DNA from: Ceratopteris richardii
Taxonomy: Eukaryota > Streptophyta > Polypodiopsida > Polypodiales > Pteridaceae
Length of the DNA stretch: 64,000 nt
NCBI GenBank assembly: GCA_020310875.1
Contig: CM035413.1
Span: forward strand, 166,006,806 to 166,070,805
Direction: 5' to 3'
Shown here: positions 11,180 through 23,500 of the stretch, one piece after another
Layout of the letters: each line of letters opens with the position of its first letter
Numbering within the stretch: position 1 is the stretch's first letter
The notes under the pieces: generated by a model
What the model saw: only the letters and a program-made list of their open reading frames with translations
Databases searched by the model: none
What the model was told of the DNA's origin: nothing
Position numbers and translations under genes: made by a program

Positions 11180-11640
11180 CTAAGAATCTTGAACTGCACA
11201 TGCTGAATCATTCAAAGATTTTGCATAGTCTATGAGCTTATACAACCCATGACATAAAATTCCATAAGCAATAATAACATCAGCATTTGACAGATCATGA
11301 ACTATACATCTATCATCAACAAATTTGAAAATCCAGCCAATCTTTGCTAATGATAAAACTAATAAAAGATTTTTATTGATCCTTGGCACAAACAAAGCAT
11401 CTGATAGTGTGAAAGACCTACCATCAACACTAGTTAGAATGATCTTATCAGCTCCCATTATAGGATAAGAGGAGTTTTTAGGGCATGTGATAGTATTCCC
11501 TTTAGGGACAGGTTTAGGTGAAATGAAGAAGCTGCACTATGAGGTAATATGTTTGGTTGCTCCACTCTCAAAATACTAGAAATATGAGTCTACGACAAAC
11601 ATACACTACTCATGAGAAGATGATTCATAGCTACATATAG
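11180..11640 (-). pseudogene. Copia protease/pre-integrase fragment of element H
   Basis: The minus-strand frame 11,458-11,180 reads MGADKIILTSVDGRSFTLSD, then ALFVPRINKNLLLVLSLAKIGW and a FKFVDDRCIVHD string. This is the C-terminal half of the copia protease, with the usual VLFVPxxxKNLLSVSxL pattern, continuing into the pre-integrase segment. The active-site part upstream (11,460-11,640) is only weakly readable and out of frame. It is consistent with its place between the gag and integrase remnants of H. Confidence 0.75.
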
Positions 11641-11689
11641 TAGTAAACACCCATTCTTCATTCAGCACAAGATAAACAAATTCTATTTA

Positions 11690-12583
11690 GGTGTAGAGGC
11701 CTTTGCAACAAGGATTCGATCCTCTTTCTACTTTGCCTCTTTTACAACCAGTTTTAGACAACTCTTTATGACATAATCATTTCCTTTATAGTATTTGCAA
11801 AAATTTTTCTTCTCATATTTTTCTTCCTTTGATTGTGCAACATTAAAGGATTTTTTCCTACTAGTAGATGAGCTCCATTTACCTTTTCCCTTCTCATTAG
11901 CTAAGAAAGCTTGATTTGCAACATGCATAATAAAGCTATTCTGCATACACTGATCTTCTTACAACAAAATAGAGATTAACTCCTTAAATGTTAAGGGTTT
12001 TGGATTTCCTTTCATCATAGAGTAGAAGAAAAACTCCGATATGAATGTGGAAGACCAAACATTCTACACAAGTGAACTACATGGAAAAACTTCGAGAGCA
12101 AAAATCAATTGCTTCTTCAAATCTTTGATCTTTGTCAAAAAAATGCCCATAGAATCTCCTTCATTCATATGATCATTCTTCAATTATTTTCAAAGGTAAG
12201 AAATATGAGCCTCATTTCTTCCCTGGTATAAAGTGGTAAGTGTATCCCAAACATCCTTTGCTATTTTTTTTATGCATTAGGTGTAGTAGGAACTGCAGCA
12301 TGAACAAGAATATGAAGATCATCATCTTATTGCTTTTAGCCATGATCAGTAACCAAATACCATGATACAAAAAAAAAGATTGTATCTTAGGAAGTTGAAC
12401 AGAACCACCCAGTCGAGCTCTGCTAAACCTGTACCAGACTTTGATGCACTTATACTAGCAAACTGAAACTCGTATATATGTTTGTCACAAAAGGAAACAA
12501 TTTTGTAAATAGGCACTGCAATATTGCATTTGGAGACTGTGACGAGAGGGTTGTTGATGACATCGTAGATGAATCGGTGATCT
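11690..12583 (-). pseudogene. Copia gag of element H
   Basis: Gag begins at an ATG near 12,564 on the minus strand, just inside the primer-binding site, with a short Ser/Thr-rich start (MSSTTLSSQSP). The body is in shifted frames. The C-terminal part at 11,728-11,946 includes a basic stretch and a degraded zinc knuckle (FCKYYKGNDYVIKSC) in which the second cysteine is replaced by tyrosine. Frameshifts and stops separate these pieces, so the open parts are short. Identification rests mainly on position between primer site and protease and on the knuckle pattern. Confidence 0.6.
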
Positions 12584-12595
12584 GCTCTGGTACCA
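12584..12595 (-). other. Primer-binding site of element H
   Basis: On the minus strand this reads TGGTACCAGAGC, one base from the TGGTATCAGAGC initiator-tRNA-Met primer site. It lies two bases inside the 5' LTR. Confidence 0.75.
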
Positions 12596-12597
12596 AT

Positions 12598-12827
12598 TGT
12601 TGGAGTTTGAGGTCTGCGAAAGCATGTGAACAATAGAAGGAAGAACAAGAAGATTGGAGCACAACACATGATAGTCAATGTATTACCAACTGAATGTACA
12701 AAGATTATTAATGTGTTAGCATTATAGGCATATATACAAGGGGGAGGGGGAACCTCCTATAGAGGGAAAAAAGTGCCTTGGAGGTCCTAAGTGTGTTTAT
12801 GTACATCACTATCAAAATATATCAACA
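12598..12827 (-). repeat. 5' LTR of copia element H
   Basis: Begins TGTTGGAGTTTGAGG on the plus strand and ends ATCAACA. It shares the GGGGGA...CCTCCTA(T/A)AGAGGGAAAAAAGT block with the copy at 3,916-4,150. Substantial divergence between the two copies points to an old insertion. Confidence 0.8.
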
Positions 12828-15124
12828 AAGATAACACATCATTGATTGCAACCTTGGATAAGACATTAGCAAGTATTACATGAAGATACTTGTTGTATCG
12901 TATTGGCTATAATTGATAATAAGTCAATATATGATGAGTCCTAAAAAACAAAAATAATCTTGTTTGATTCCATCAACACATCCATACCTTTCCAAAAAGA
13001 ACCATAAAATTTAAATTGACTCTACCTCTCATAAGACCTTCTTGCTCTTTCAAAATTATTTGCTTTCTTATGGAACTAAGTTCTGTGCAATCAAAAAGCT
13101 GAAATATTTTGTATGTAGAAGTCACACATGTTATTGTTCTTAGTACTTGATCTCCATCTCAAGAATTTTCATGTGTGAGATTGATGATTCCAGTATTCAA
13201 TTTTAATAGGAAAAGTATCCACTCTAATATCTTTTTTCCTCACTAAGACGAGGGTGAGAAGTGATCAAATCTTTCAACTCAAGGAAAGCAAAGCCATTGG
13301 TTTATTTAATTGTACCAACAAAGAGGGCCAAGTCTAGAGGCAATGGTAGAATACCATTTTTTCCATTGTTGGGTTATCTACGTAGTACAAAATTTTAGGA
13401 TATATTATTTTATTATTTCTTGTGATTCAAAAAATAGTTCATTGACTAGAGGTAAATATCTTTCATCATACCTTCAATCTTGCAATTACATTTTTTAATG
13501 AGTCATGGGTTTTTTTAATAATCACCACAGTGCACTATGGTCACCTTTTTCATCTTTGTACCAATTGTGTGTCCATGTGCACTAGGGTCACCTTTTTCAT
13601 CTTTGTACCAGTCGCATGTCGATGTCTCCACATAACTATGCTTCAAACCACTCCTCAAATCATTTTTAAAAGAGAAGCATTCTCTTTTGAAATTAGTTGT
13701 TTTGTTTTTGTCCACCCAACTTTCTTCTTTGAGGAAGTGCATATCATTGCTCGGCTTCCTCAAGTTTGACATCTTTGATTTTTCATATTTCAATCCTTGT
13801 TTGACATCTTTGATTTTTGATATTTCAACAATTAAGGACTATTTATCTTTAGAGGTGAATCCATCTCCATATCAATCTTTATGAGGACTACCAAGCCAAA
13901 TAAGAAAAGTTTAAGCTTGCCATGTCCTACAGGGGAATTATGAGGGAATAATGGATTTGAAAAATTATTTATGATCTGATGGACAAATTTATCCACCTCG
14001 TCCAATAAATTGATTATCACCTCATTTCTCAATTTTTACATAAATCATATGATTTTTTGGCGATGAAAATAGTGGATTACTTGGATATATTAATGCTTAT
14101 ACAAGCTCATATATTTCAACAATTGTTTTTTTTACTATGAATGTAGTACAAATATATAAAAAGGTAAAGAGTATGAGGCATTCGTGAATGAACTTAGGAT
14201 AGAAAGAACACTACGCATGAAAATTCAAGAATCAGTCAAAAAATAGAGGATGAAGAAGATGTCCACTCGACTCAGGTGAAAAGCATGACTATCAGAAAAT
14301 ATATCAAATTTTAAGTATGGATTTGGGGATGTATGAAATGAATTCAACTTTCCAAGTGAGTTTAGAATATGATTTCATGCTCTAATATTATTACAATCTC
14401 ATTCATGTAGCCTTTGGAAAACAATAAAGCATGAGTGTACTTTAAACATGATTTCATGTCTTGGTATGGAGGGGGGGAAGTTCTACCCTTGTTTCAAAAC
14501 ACACCACATCATGGTTCCATTTAAAGACTTGATCTTGTGTTTCAAATAACTATTCTCTTCAAGTAGAGATAAATCATGTCCTATTTTTGAAGCATTTGAG
14601 CTTTTGCATGGTCATAATTGTATATCATGGAATTTGTATGGAAATATGAAATTCATAGATTTTCTCTTGCCTAAAGTAGATAGTGACGTCATCATCTTCT
14701 TTAGTTTCTGGAGATAAAATTAAGAGTTTTATCAATACATCAACTACAACTGTCATTTTTGACATTAGAGATTCAATGTGTTGAGAAGACATTGTGCGAG
14801 ATTATCTCAAAGCCACTAAATTTTATGTGGATGATATCTAAAATTTGATAGATAGTGTACTTATGAGTAGGAGAAGAAAAACATTAATCTACAAGGTAGT
14901 CTGTTCTCGTCTCAAGGCTCAAGATTTCAAATGAGTGCTACACCAAAGTCTTACTGAAGTGGGCATTCTTAGAGATTCTCTCAATGATGAACTTGATGAG
15001 TATATAGGTAGCTATTTTTGCAGTAGCTAAGGGTAAGAAATCTAGAATAATGATCTCGCTTACAATGAGAATAAGTATCTTTTTCTAGATTGAAAATCAC
15101 TTCTATGCACCAACAAAACCTACA
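12828..15124. other. Gene-poor interval with faint minus-strand coding traces
   Basis: No clear gene. On the minus strand, 13,515-13,793 is open for 92 codons with no known domain and contains a local direct repeat (GTCACCTTTTTCATCTTTGT on the plus strand, twice near 13,540-13,610). Near 14,525-14,575 the minus strand can be read as a short coiled-coil-like stretch (LLEENSYLKHKIKSLN). These could be remnants of an old retroelement. I cannot identify it. Confidence 0.4.
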
Positions 15125-15479
<355 letters not shown>

Positions 15480-15745
15480 CACTACAAGGAATACGGATGC
15501 ATAGCAACGGTTAATGTGACACAATTTTGTCACTATAAAATTGCAAAAAGCACGGAGTGTCAGTTAAATGACAAGCAATATGATGTTTTTATCGATGTCT
15601 GGAGTGACGGGATGTGCGATGCTCACAGTGAGCATCGCTAAAGCGACGATTTAAAAATGCATCACATAAGTGATGCTAATTTGCATTGCATAAGCGATGG
15701 TAAATAACGTCTCTTATGCGAAGAAAAGTTCAGAAAATCAAAATA
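15480..15745 (+). mobile_element. CACTA-type terminus with subterminal repeats (CACTA-2)
   Basis: CACTACAAGGAATA at 15,480-15,493 matches the terminal inverted repeat of plant CACTA transposons. It is followed by inverted and direct copies of a GCATAAGCGATGG / CATCGC-type motif between about 15,610 and 15,720. Such subterminal arrays bind the CACTA TNPA-type protein. The same kind of motif occurs in CACTA-1 (30,343 on), so the two are relatives. No matching right end was found in the window. Confidence 0.7.
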
Positions 15746-16750
15746 TATCAGGTAAAAGTAAAAATCTATTGTTTCTTTTTTTAATTCTAATCTCTTTTGA
15801 ATAGTTGAGTGGTGAATAATTGCAGGTGACTATTGATTTGGAGTTGTTGAAGAACATTGGAGAAGATCAAGTGGGAAGAAAAGTAAAAAATTGCAAAGCA
15901 GGGAATTTAGGAAAAAACACCATTCTCATCTCAGAATCACGAGTTTCAGTAAAATAATGAATGTGATTCAATTGCTCTAAATGGGCATCAAGGTAAGTCA
16001 TTTTAGGTTTCATAAGTTGCACAATTGAAGGAAATCAAAATTTCAGTAAGAATTGAGCACCAAATTATTAGATTTGGGGGGTAGACACAAAGTCGCAATT
16101 TTCATCAGTAAGAAGAAGCATGAAAATTTGTTTGAGGGACAAGATCTTATAAATAAAATCACAAATTTGCATAGGAACAAGACTTACTAAATTGGGAACT
16201 TAGATATGTTAAAAGTCACTCACAATCGCGATTGTCTGAAGCCTATAAAAGCACAAAATTCATTTCAAACAAGTCATTGAGTGAGAGAGTAAGTGAGGAG
16301 AGCAGCAGCAGAATCGCAATTTCCTTCAAAACTAAAAAATTTTGGGAATTTTGTATCAAACAGCAAGGTAACTATCTTTACATTGATTTTCTAAAGTGGT
16401 TAAAGTTGAAAATATTTTGTTGAAAGAAGAAAATCAGAAAAAACCATTATAAATACATAATCGCGATTTTTACATTTTTGGACTTTTTGCACTATATGTT
16501 GTTATTTTCTTTGGGCTTCTTTATTGCATGGTAGTTTTTTAGATAGGCGCTTCTAATGGTGTGAGTAGAATATAAAAAAATCAAAAACCAAAAAATTGTA
16601 TAATCTTGCACAAAATCGTGATTTTGTGCAAGAACTCAAAATTGTGATCTCCAGAACACGATTTTCATCAGAAAAATCATGTTTTATACAATTGTGAGCA
16701 ATCACGATTGTTTGGGTTTCATAGAATTGTGGAAAAACACAATTTTGACT
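15746..16750 (+). other. Non-coding leader-like region upstream of gypsy element F
   Basis: No protein-coding gene. A TATA box (TATAAAA, 16,244-16,250) is followed by a purine-rich leader and a good splice-donor-like CAAG/GTAACT near 16,366. Other donor- and acceptor-like sites occur at 15,760 and 15,825. AATCGCGATT-like palindromes are scattered through it. It may hold the promoter or LTR of F, or the start of a CACTA-2 gene. I cannot decide between these, because F's right LTR was not found for comparison. Confidence 0.35.
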
Positions 16751-16751
16751 C

Positions 16752-17538
16752 AAAATCGTGGGAAACACAATTTTTAATCAAAATCATGAAAAAACATGAT
16801 TTTTTACACAAAATCGTGAGAAACACGATTTTCGCACAAAATCGTGAGAAACATGATTTTCACTCAGAATCATGAGAAACACGATTCTCACTCAAAATCG
16901 TGAGAAACACGAGTTTCACACAAAATTGTGAGAAACACGATTCTCACTCAGAATCGTGAGACACACGATTCTCACACAAAATTGTGAGAAACACAACTTT
17001 CACACAAAATCATGAGAAAAGATTTTCACTCAGAATCGTGAGAAACACAATTCTCACACAAAATCGTGAGAAACAAGATTCTCACTCAAAATCGTGAGAA
17101 ACATGATTTTCACAAAAAATAATGAGAAACACGATTTTCAGTCAGAATCATGAGAAACACGATTCTCACTCAAAATCATGAGAAACACAATTTTCACACA
17201 AAATCATGAGAAACACGATTTTCACTCAGAATCGTGAGAAACATGATTCTCACTCAAAATCATGAGAAACACGATTCTCACTCAGAATCGTGAGAAACAC
17301 GATTCTCACTCAGTATCATGAGAAACACGATTCTCACTCAGAATCATGAAAAACACGATTTTCACTTAGAATCGTGAAAAACAAGATTTTCACTCAAAAT
17401 CGTGAGAAATAAGATTGTTTACACAAAATCGTGAAAAACACGATTTTGACACAAAATCATGAGAAACACGATTTTCACTCAGAATAATGAAAAACACGAT
17501 TTTCACTCAAAATCATGAAAAACACGATTTTCACTCAA
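16752..17538. repeat. 28-bp minisatellite of hairpin-forming units
   Basis: About 28 tandem units of roughly 28 bp. Each typical unit contains AATCGTG-AGAAA-CACGATT, a perfect 7-bp inverted repeat around a 5-base loop, followed by a TCTCACTCA/TTCACACAA-type spacer. Variation is mostly C/T and G/A changes within the stems (CGTG to CATG or TGTG). Weaker, irregular copies extend left to about 16,600. It lies about 130 bp before the gypsy gag reading frame. It is not CRISPR, because there are no unique spacers and the context is a plant transposon. Confidence 0.9.
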
Positions 17539-17671
17539 AAATTAATAAGGAAGGGGGGATAAGATTGTACTTATATCAAGAAGTGATTAGTTCATTAAAC
17601 TAAAATCTTCATATTCGGCTCAAACCAAATACAAATCTCAACTTTTGAAGAAATCAAATACAAATGAGTGG

Positions 17672-18043
17672 ATGATTCTGAGATCTAGTAACCAGCTTCC
17701 TATACCTTATACACAAGAGTCAATAGGGAAGGTGATACAATCAAGTGAATTTCAAGAAAGGGAATTGGGATAGACAATTAGCATGGAAAATTTAAATGAG
17801 ACAAATGAAACTCAGGATACTAGTGATTTTAGAAATATCCTCAAATACATGTATACAAATAGGTTTGGAGCCGATGTGTATCAAGATGGCATGCATAAGT
17901 CTCTCACTAGGTTGAGAAACTTAGAAATTCCTTTGAATTTAATGCCAGTAGCACAATTTAGGGATAGTAGATATAAGGAAAAACAAGGATGTTTATACAT
18001 ATTTGCACAAGATCCTGAAAATTCTAATGACTTAGGTCAATGT
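17672..18043 (+). pseudogene. Ty3/gypsy gag, N-terminal part (element F)
   Basis: Open frame before the insertion of copia E. An ATG at 17,672 is in frame, with one TAG at 17,771-17,773, followed by MENLNETNETQDTSDFRNIL at 17,783 and on to NDLGQ at the E junction. The frame continues directly after E, starting from the duplicated AATGT, into recognisable gypsy gag. This part is therefore the N-terminal extension of the same protein. On its own it has no domain I recognise. The true start may lie further upstream. Confidence 0.65.
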
Positions 18044-19176
18044 TGTTGAAGAATCACTCACAAATTTGACATACAGACAGACATAAAGACGAAGAAAGAC
18101 AAAGAGAAGCAAAAAAAAAGCATTCAGAAAAATCAAGCCTTAGTGAAGGGACAAATTCATGACTGTAATATAATATTATAGAAACTTCCAGAAATACGAG
18201 TTTTGAATCTCGGAACAAAATGTATATATATGAGAGAAAGGAAGAAGAAGAGAGAGGAGTGAGAGCGCATAGAACCGGAATAGAATAGCGCATATAGAAA
18301 TTGAGAATAGTGATATAGAAGACGCCAGAGATTGCGTATGTAGAGATGAATAATAGAACCTAAACTGTTGGGTATTCATCTAAGAGAGATGGTAAGGAAT
18401 AACTACTCAGAGTAGGAGAGTTTTCCATAGCTATGAGCAAAGTGAGGCCAAGCTATTTTGTACACATCTTCTCTAATAGAAAACACATGTTCATGTGGAA
18501 GCTTGAGCGCATTCTTCGTATGTGAAGAAATCTGAGTGATTTCATGTTACTGTGAAAAGTTAGTTAACAGTTACAATTTTCTCAGTAAATGTTTTTCCGG
18601 TACATCTACAAGGTAGATCTCGTAACATAGTGTAAAGTTTTTCATGAGAGATAGCTCATCTTGAAGCTAGTAGTCTCAACTATAAGTTGATCAAAAGACT
18701 TCTGTGTCTGACCGTAAAGGACATCTACAACTGGTGAAATTTTTCCTTAAACTTCAGAAAGAGTTCATTTACTAAAGGAAGCTCAGGTATTACTTCCTTA
18801 CTTCATCAACAATCATTTGAAGTAACTACAAACAAAATTGCAGTTGATTCCGGTAAGATTCCGGTAACATTTCAGTGACATTCCGGTGACAGTCCGGTGA
18901 AGTTCCAGTGACATTTCAGTGAGTTCAAAACATAGTTGTAAAGTTTTTCAGTTTCAGAAAGTTTGCTAAGCTACTGATGATTATAAAGGTGTTCTAATAT
19001 CACTCTAGCCTAGTTCTTGTGGCTTGGTGAATTCCGCAGTTGAGCTTTAGTTAGTTAAGCTCACTCACCGCGTCAACAAGTAGTACAAGAGCTCAACAAT
19101 TGATGATGGTTTGTTAGAGCTTAACCAGTGACAATTTTCCACAGCTTAGTGTTAAGCTTTTGTCACGAAATCAACA
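18044..19176 (+). repeat. 5' LTR of copia element E
   Basis: 1,133 bp, TGTTGA...TCAACA. Relative to the 3' LTR it lacks a block of about 27 bp after CTTCTGTG near 18,705. The missing block lies between short TGTG repeats, so a small deletion here is more likely than an insertion in the other copy. Confidence 0.93.
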
Positions 19177-19178
19177 AG

Positions 19179-19190
19179 TGGTATCAGAGC
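19179..19190 (+). other. Primer-binding site of element E
   Basis: TGGTATCAGAGC, matching the 3' end of initiator tRNA-Met as used by most plant copia elements. It lies two bases after the LTR. Confidence 0.9.
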
Positions 19191-19309
19191 AGAAAGGTTC
19201 TGAAGAGCAGAAAAGGTTTCTCAGAAGTAGAAATGAAAGTAAAGATACAAAATAATTTGAAAAACTTTCACAAGAAAGGTGAAAGCTAAGATGATCAACA
19301 ACAAAGAGT

Positions 19310-20418
19310 TGTTGGGAGTGATGGTTGGATGCACTCAGAAGATCAAGTTGGTGCTGCTAGACCTGCTTCACACCTGCCCTCCTTTGACTCCAGATATGCT
19401 TAGTAGACTCCTTGAGCTTCCAAATGATACCAAGAAACCATATATGTGCTTTTCAAATGTTATGAGTAATGATCAAATCAAGACAGACTACTTGTGACTT
19501 CAAAATCCTGAAAAACTTGCTATTTTGGTATTGACACCTGCTCAGTGTTATGCTCAGTGTGACCAGTGTAGTTACAATTAGCAAAATTCCTTCTAGAAAT
19601 ATTCTATTAGCTTAGTAAGCTTCCATTTGCAAGTGGAATGAAAGGAAATGATAATCTACACTCAGAGAAATCACTTTAGCAAAATAAGGTGTACCCCCGA
19701 TTTTTTAGGAGACTTACAGTCACAGACCAGTGAGCACCCCGACTGAGCTTTCTCTGTGATGGTTGATCCAATGGTCTTGAAACTTTGTAGGTGTATAGTA
19801 GACTTTGAGTTAAATCCAATGCACTTTGAATCATCCAATTTGGTTCAGTAGATCTTGAGATATGCCTTGTTGAAGTTGACAGAGTTGAAGAGTACACTCA
19901 GAGAATAACAGAGATGATCAATATGAGTATATGTATTAAATCTATTGATTGTACATTCCCATTGGCATGATATGTAATTCCCAATGGTACTCAGAGGTGT
20001 AGGCTATAGTGTAGCTCACACACACTCAATGATAGATGGATTAGCCTTGGGATATGAACGGATGTATCCGCGACTTTTTTACTAGCCATTTTATAGGAGT
20101 TAAGTAAGAGTTTGAATTTTGAATTCAAGTTTTGGCTCCCTTCAATCTAGCATCTAAATATAAGGAGATATTCCCTCAATCAAACCATCTACTTTTCCAC
20201 GACTTATACTAGTAGGTATGATTACATGAGTGGTAAAGTCATATAGACTTTTACATGAGATAAATGGTAATAATCAATAAGCATTGGTTCCTATGATCAT
20301 TGTTCCATGTAGATATATCCTTCAAAGATTCCAAGCTAAACCTTCAAGATCCAAGTTTTATGTGAAGTCTTCAAGGTTGATATCCAAACCAAGTGTTAAG
20401 GCTTGAATTACACCAACA
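19310..20418 (-). mobile_element. Solo LTR K, related to element D, inside the leader of E
   Basis: 1,109 bp starting TGTTGGGAGTGATGGTTGGA and ending CACCAACA. It is clearly related along its length to the 1,104-bp LTRs of element D. It is flanked by AGAGT (19,305-19,309) and AGAGC (20,419-20,423), a one-mismatch target duplication. There is no internal retrotransposon sequence. It is most simply a solo LTR left by recombination between the two LTRs of a full insertion. By analogy with D it points to the minus strand, antisense to E. Confidence 0.9.
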
Positions 20419-20522
20419 AGAGCGTCAAGAAACGTTTCGAAGTAATTCTCAAGGGTAAAGGTTTGTAAAAGGTAAGACCTTTTAACATTACACTCACCGA
20501 AAGTAACAGAAACAAGAAGATT

Positions 20523-23500
20523 ATGGCAGATCATATCTCTATTGACAAATTGGATAGAGATAATTATCCCGCATAGGTAATGCGCATGGAAGCCTTACTT
20601 ATGAGTAAGGACTTAATGATATATGTGACAAGAGAAGAAAAGAAGCCAACTTTTGAAGACGACAGTCAACCAAAGAAAGAAGAGTTAGAAGCCTTGAAGC
20701 TGTGGCAGAAGAAAGATGCAACGGCAAGAGCTTATATCTACAATACCATTACAGATCATTTACTACCACACATTAGAGGTTTGGAGAAAGCGGAAGACAT
20801 ATGGAGTGCATTGGAAGATCGTTTCCAAAATACGACGAAAGCTAGGAAGGCTAGCTTATGGTCAGAGTTTAAAGCAAAGTCAAAGCATTAGTGATTATGT
20901 CACTAAGATGAAAGACTTGGCGGATAGTCTTGGATCTATTGATGAAGATATCGAAGATCACAGGTTGATAGCACAAGTGCTTGCAGGACTGAGAGGAGAT
21001 GAAAGGTGGAAACCTTTCGTACTCTCAACTGAACTTTCTTTAAATCATTTTGTACCAGATTTAAATCAGTTGCTTGGACTAATGTTAACGTTTGAGCAAG
21101 ATTTGAAGACAGACGGAGATAAAGGACATAGTTCGGCTATGTATGCAAAGAATAAGAAGAAAGGTGAAAAAGGTAAAGAAAAAGATGAAGAAGAGATGAC
21201 TACTCAAGCAAATTATGCAAGAGGAAGAGGTAATGCCAGAAGTAAAAGTAGAGGTAAAGGAAGAGGTAATCAGACTAACAACAAGAAGTCTTGTTGGATT
21301 TGTGGATTAAGTAATCATTTGGCTCATGATTGCTGGCATAATTCTCAAGGATCAAATCAGAATCAGAACAATAACAGTAGAGGCAGAAGCGGAAGATATC
21401 AAAGAGGAAGACAAAGCCAAAGAGGCGGATATGGTAGAGGTGGAGCAAGAAGTTGGGGATAGAATCAGTCTCACAACACTACCTACTACAACTATGCAAA
21501 TGATACAGAGAATGACAGTCATACAACGTTGATGATGAACTCGATAAGTATGTTAGAGAATGAAGACCTCAAGGTATTCTATATTGACTCTGGTTGTTCA
21601 AATCATTTGTCAGGAAATATAGAATTGTTATCAGAACTTGAAGGAGGTATTTCAAATCATACAGTACAAACAGGTGATAACACAAAACATAATGTAAGGT
21701 CAATTGGAAAAGTAAAGTGTAAGAATGGAGCTAACCTACTAACAAATGTTTTGTATGTTCCAACAATTCCGAAGAATCTGATTAGTGTGGGACAGATAGT
21801 AGAAAAAGGTTTTCATGTCAGATTTACAAATGAAGGAGTATTTGTTGAAGATACAGAGAATGGATACAATCAGATTGTCCATGGTAAAAAGGAAGGTAGA
21901 CTTTTTACTCTTAAAGTACAAGGGAATGTTGGTCAAGCCTTGATCACACATGGTGATGAGGTATTCACAGAGTTAGACCTCTGGCATAAGAGGTTAGGAC
22001 ATTTTAATGAAACAAGAATCAAAACTATGGTGGAGAAACAATCCGTGAGAGGATTACCAAATATGAAGAATCAACATATGATTCACAAATGTGAAGCCTG
22101 TCAGATGGGAAAAGCCCACAGGTTACCATTTCAGAAGAAAGGGTATAAACACGATGATGTGTTAAAACTTATACATACAGATGTATGGGGACCAACAAAA
22201 GAAGGATCTATCAACGGCTCAAGGTATTATGTTCTTTTTATTGATGATGCAACAAGATGGATAACTCTTTATGTTTTGAAAGAGAAATCAGAAGTATTTG
22301 AAGCTTTCAGGCATTTTCATGCATATGCTGAAAGACTTACAAGACAGAAACTCAAAAGACTAAGGTTTGATGGAGGAGGAGAATATTTTTCTCGAGAGTT
22401 CAATGATTATCTGTGGAATGCAGGTATCAAAAGACAAATAACTTGCAAGTATACACTGCAACAAAATGGAGTAGCAGAAAGAAGAAATCGAACTCTAGTT
22501 GAGTTTGCAAGAGCAATGCTAAAGGAGAAGAATTGTCCAAATTATCTTTGGGCTGAGGCTGTAAATACAGCTACATATATGGTAAATAGATTACCATGTA
22601 CAGTTTTAAATGGGATGACCCCTTATGAAGATTGGTGGGGCAAGAAACCAACACTTGATCATTGTAAAGTGTTTGGATCAGTTGCTTATGCTTATGTACC
22701 ACAACTGAGACATAAGCTTGAACCAAAAGCTAAAAAATACGTGTTCATCGGATATGATGAAAAACAGATGGGTTATAGGTTATGGACTCCTTTAACCAAA
22801 TAGTTTACTGTTTCCAGAGATGTAACATTTGATGAAGGAAAAGGCTGGTATACAGACATAGAGTATAATGAAGAAACAATTAAAGAAGAGATAAGAAGGA
22901 AAGAAAAAGGAAAATCACATATGCAGGTGAATGAAGATGAAGATCATATGCAGGAAAGTACATCCAGGATCGGATCAAGTATGAGAAACAAAGATGGACC
23001 GAGATTTGATGAAGATGTGTATTCAGATACACATGAAGAATATGAGCTAAGAAGGTCAAATAGAGTAAGGAAACAACCAACAAGGTTTTCCTATGACACT
23101 TCTTATTTGACTCAGAAAAACTATGCTTACTTAGTAAAGGAAGATGAAGAACCTCAGAATTACGGTGAAGCAAAAGGTAAGAAACAATGGGAAGAAGCAA
23201 TGAAGGAGGAATTCAATGCTCTTGAAGAGAACAAGACTTGGTATCTTGTTCCAAAACCAAATGGTAAGAAAGTGATTGGAAATAAATGGGTTTACAAAGT
23301 TGAGAAACTTGCAGGTGGAAGGATAGCCAGATACAAAGCTAGACTGGTGGTCAAAGGCTATGCTCAGATGCATGGCATAGATTATGATGAAATGTTTAGT
23401 CCGGTGGCAAAGATGTCAACCATAAGGACATTGATTGCTATAGCAGCATCAAAAGGATGGAAGCTAAGACAGCTGGATATAAAGAATGCATTTTTAAATG

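Larger units (their letters stand above)
3916..12827 (-). mobile_element. Copia element H (minus strand), interrupted and decayed
   Basis: The element is defined by two related LTRs of about 230-235 bp, at 3,916-4,150 and 12,598-12,827, both beginning TGTTGGAGTTTGAGG. A minus-strand primer-binding site lies at 12,584-12,595, and minus-strand copia domains read inwards: gag and integrase from the right, the RNase H tail at the left. The span from about 4.8 to 10.6 kb is foreign, made of a plus-strand copia fragment, a small LTR, a 5S-derived segment and element G. H's reverse transcriptase is missing. I found no clean 5-bp target duplication (GATAT on the left, AAGAT on the right), which fits age or rearrangement. 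Pairing the two LTRs as one element is an inference from orientation and domain order. Confidence 0.75.

Noticed and set aside
13515..13793. 92-codon minus-strand ORF
   Set aside because: It has no recognisable domain, and an internal direct repeat accounts for part of it. It was noted only within the gene-poor interval.
16752..17538. Possible CRISPR array, because of 28-bp palindromic repeats
   Set aside because: Units are contiguous with no unique spacers, there are no cas genes, and the setting is a plant transposon.
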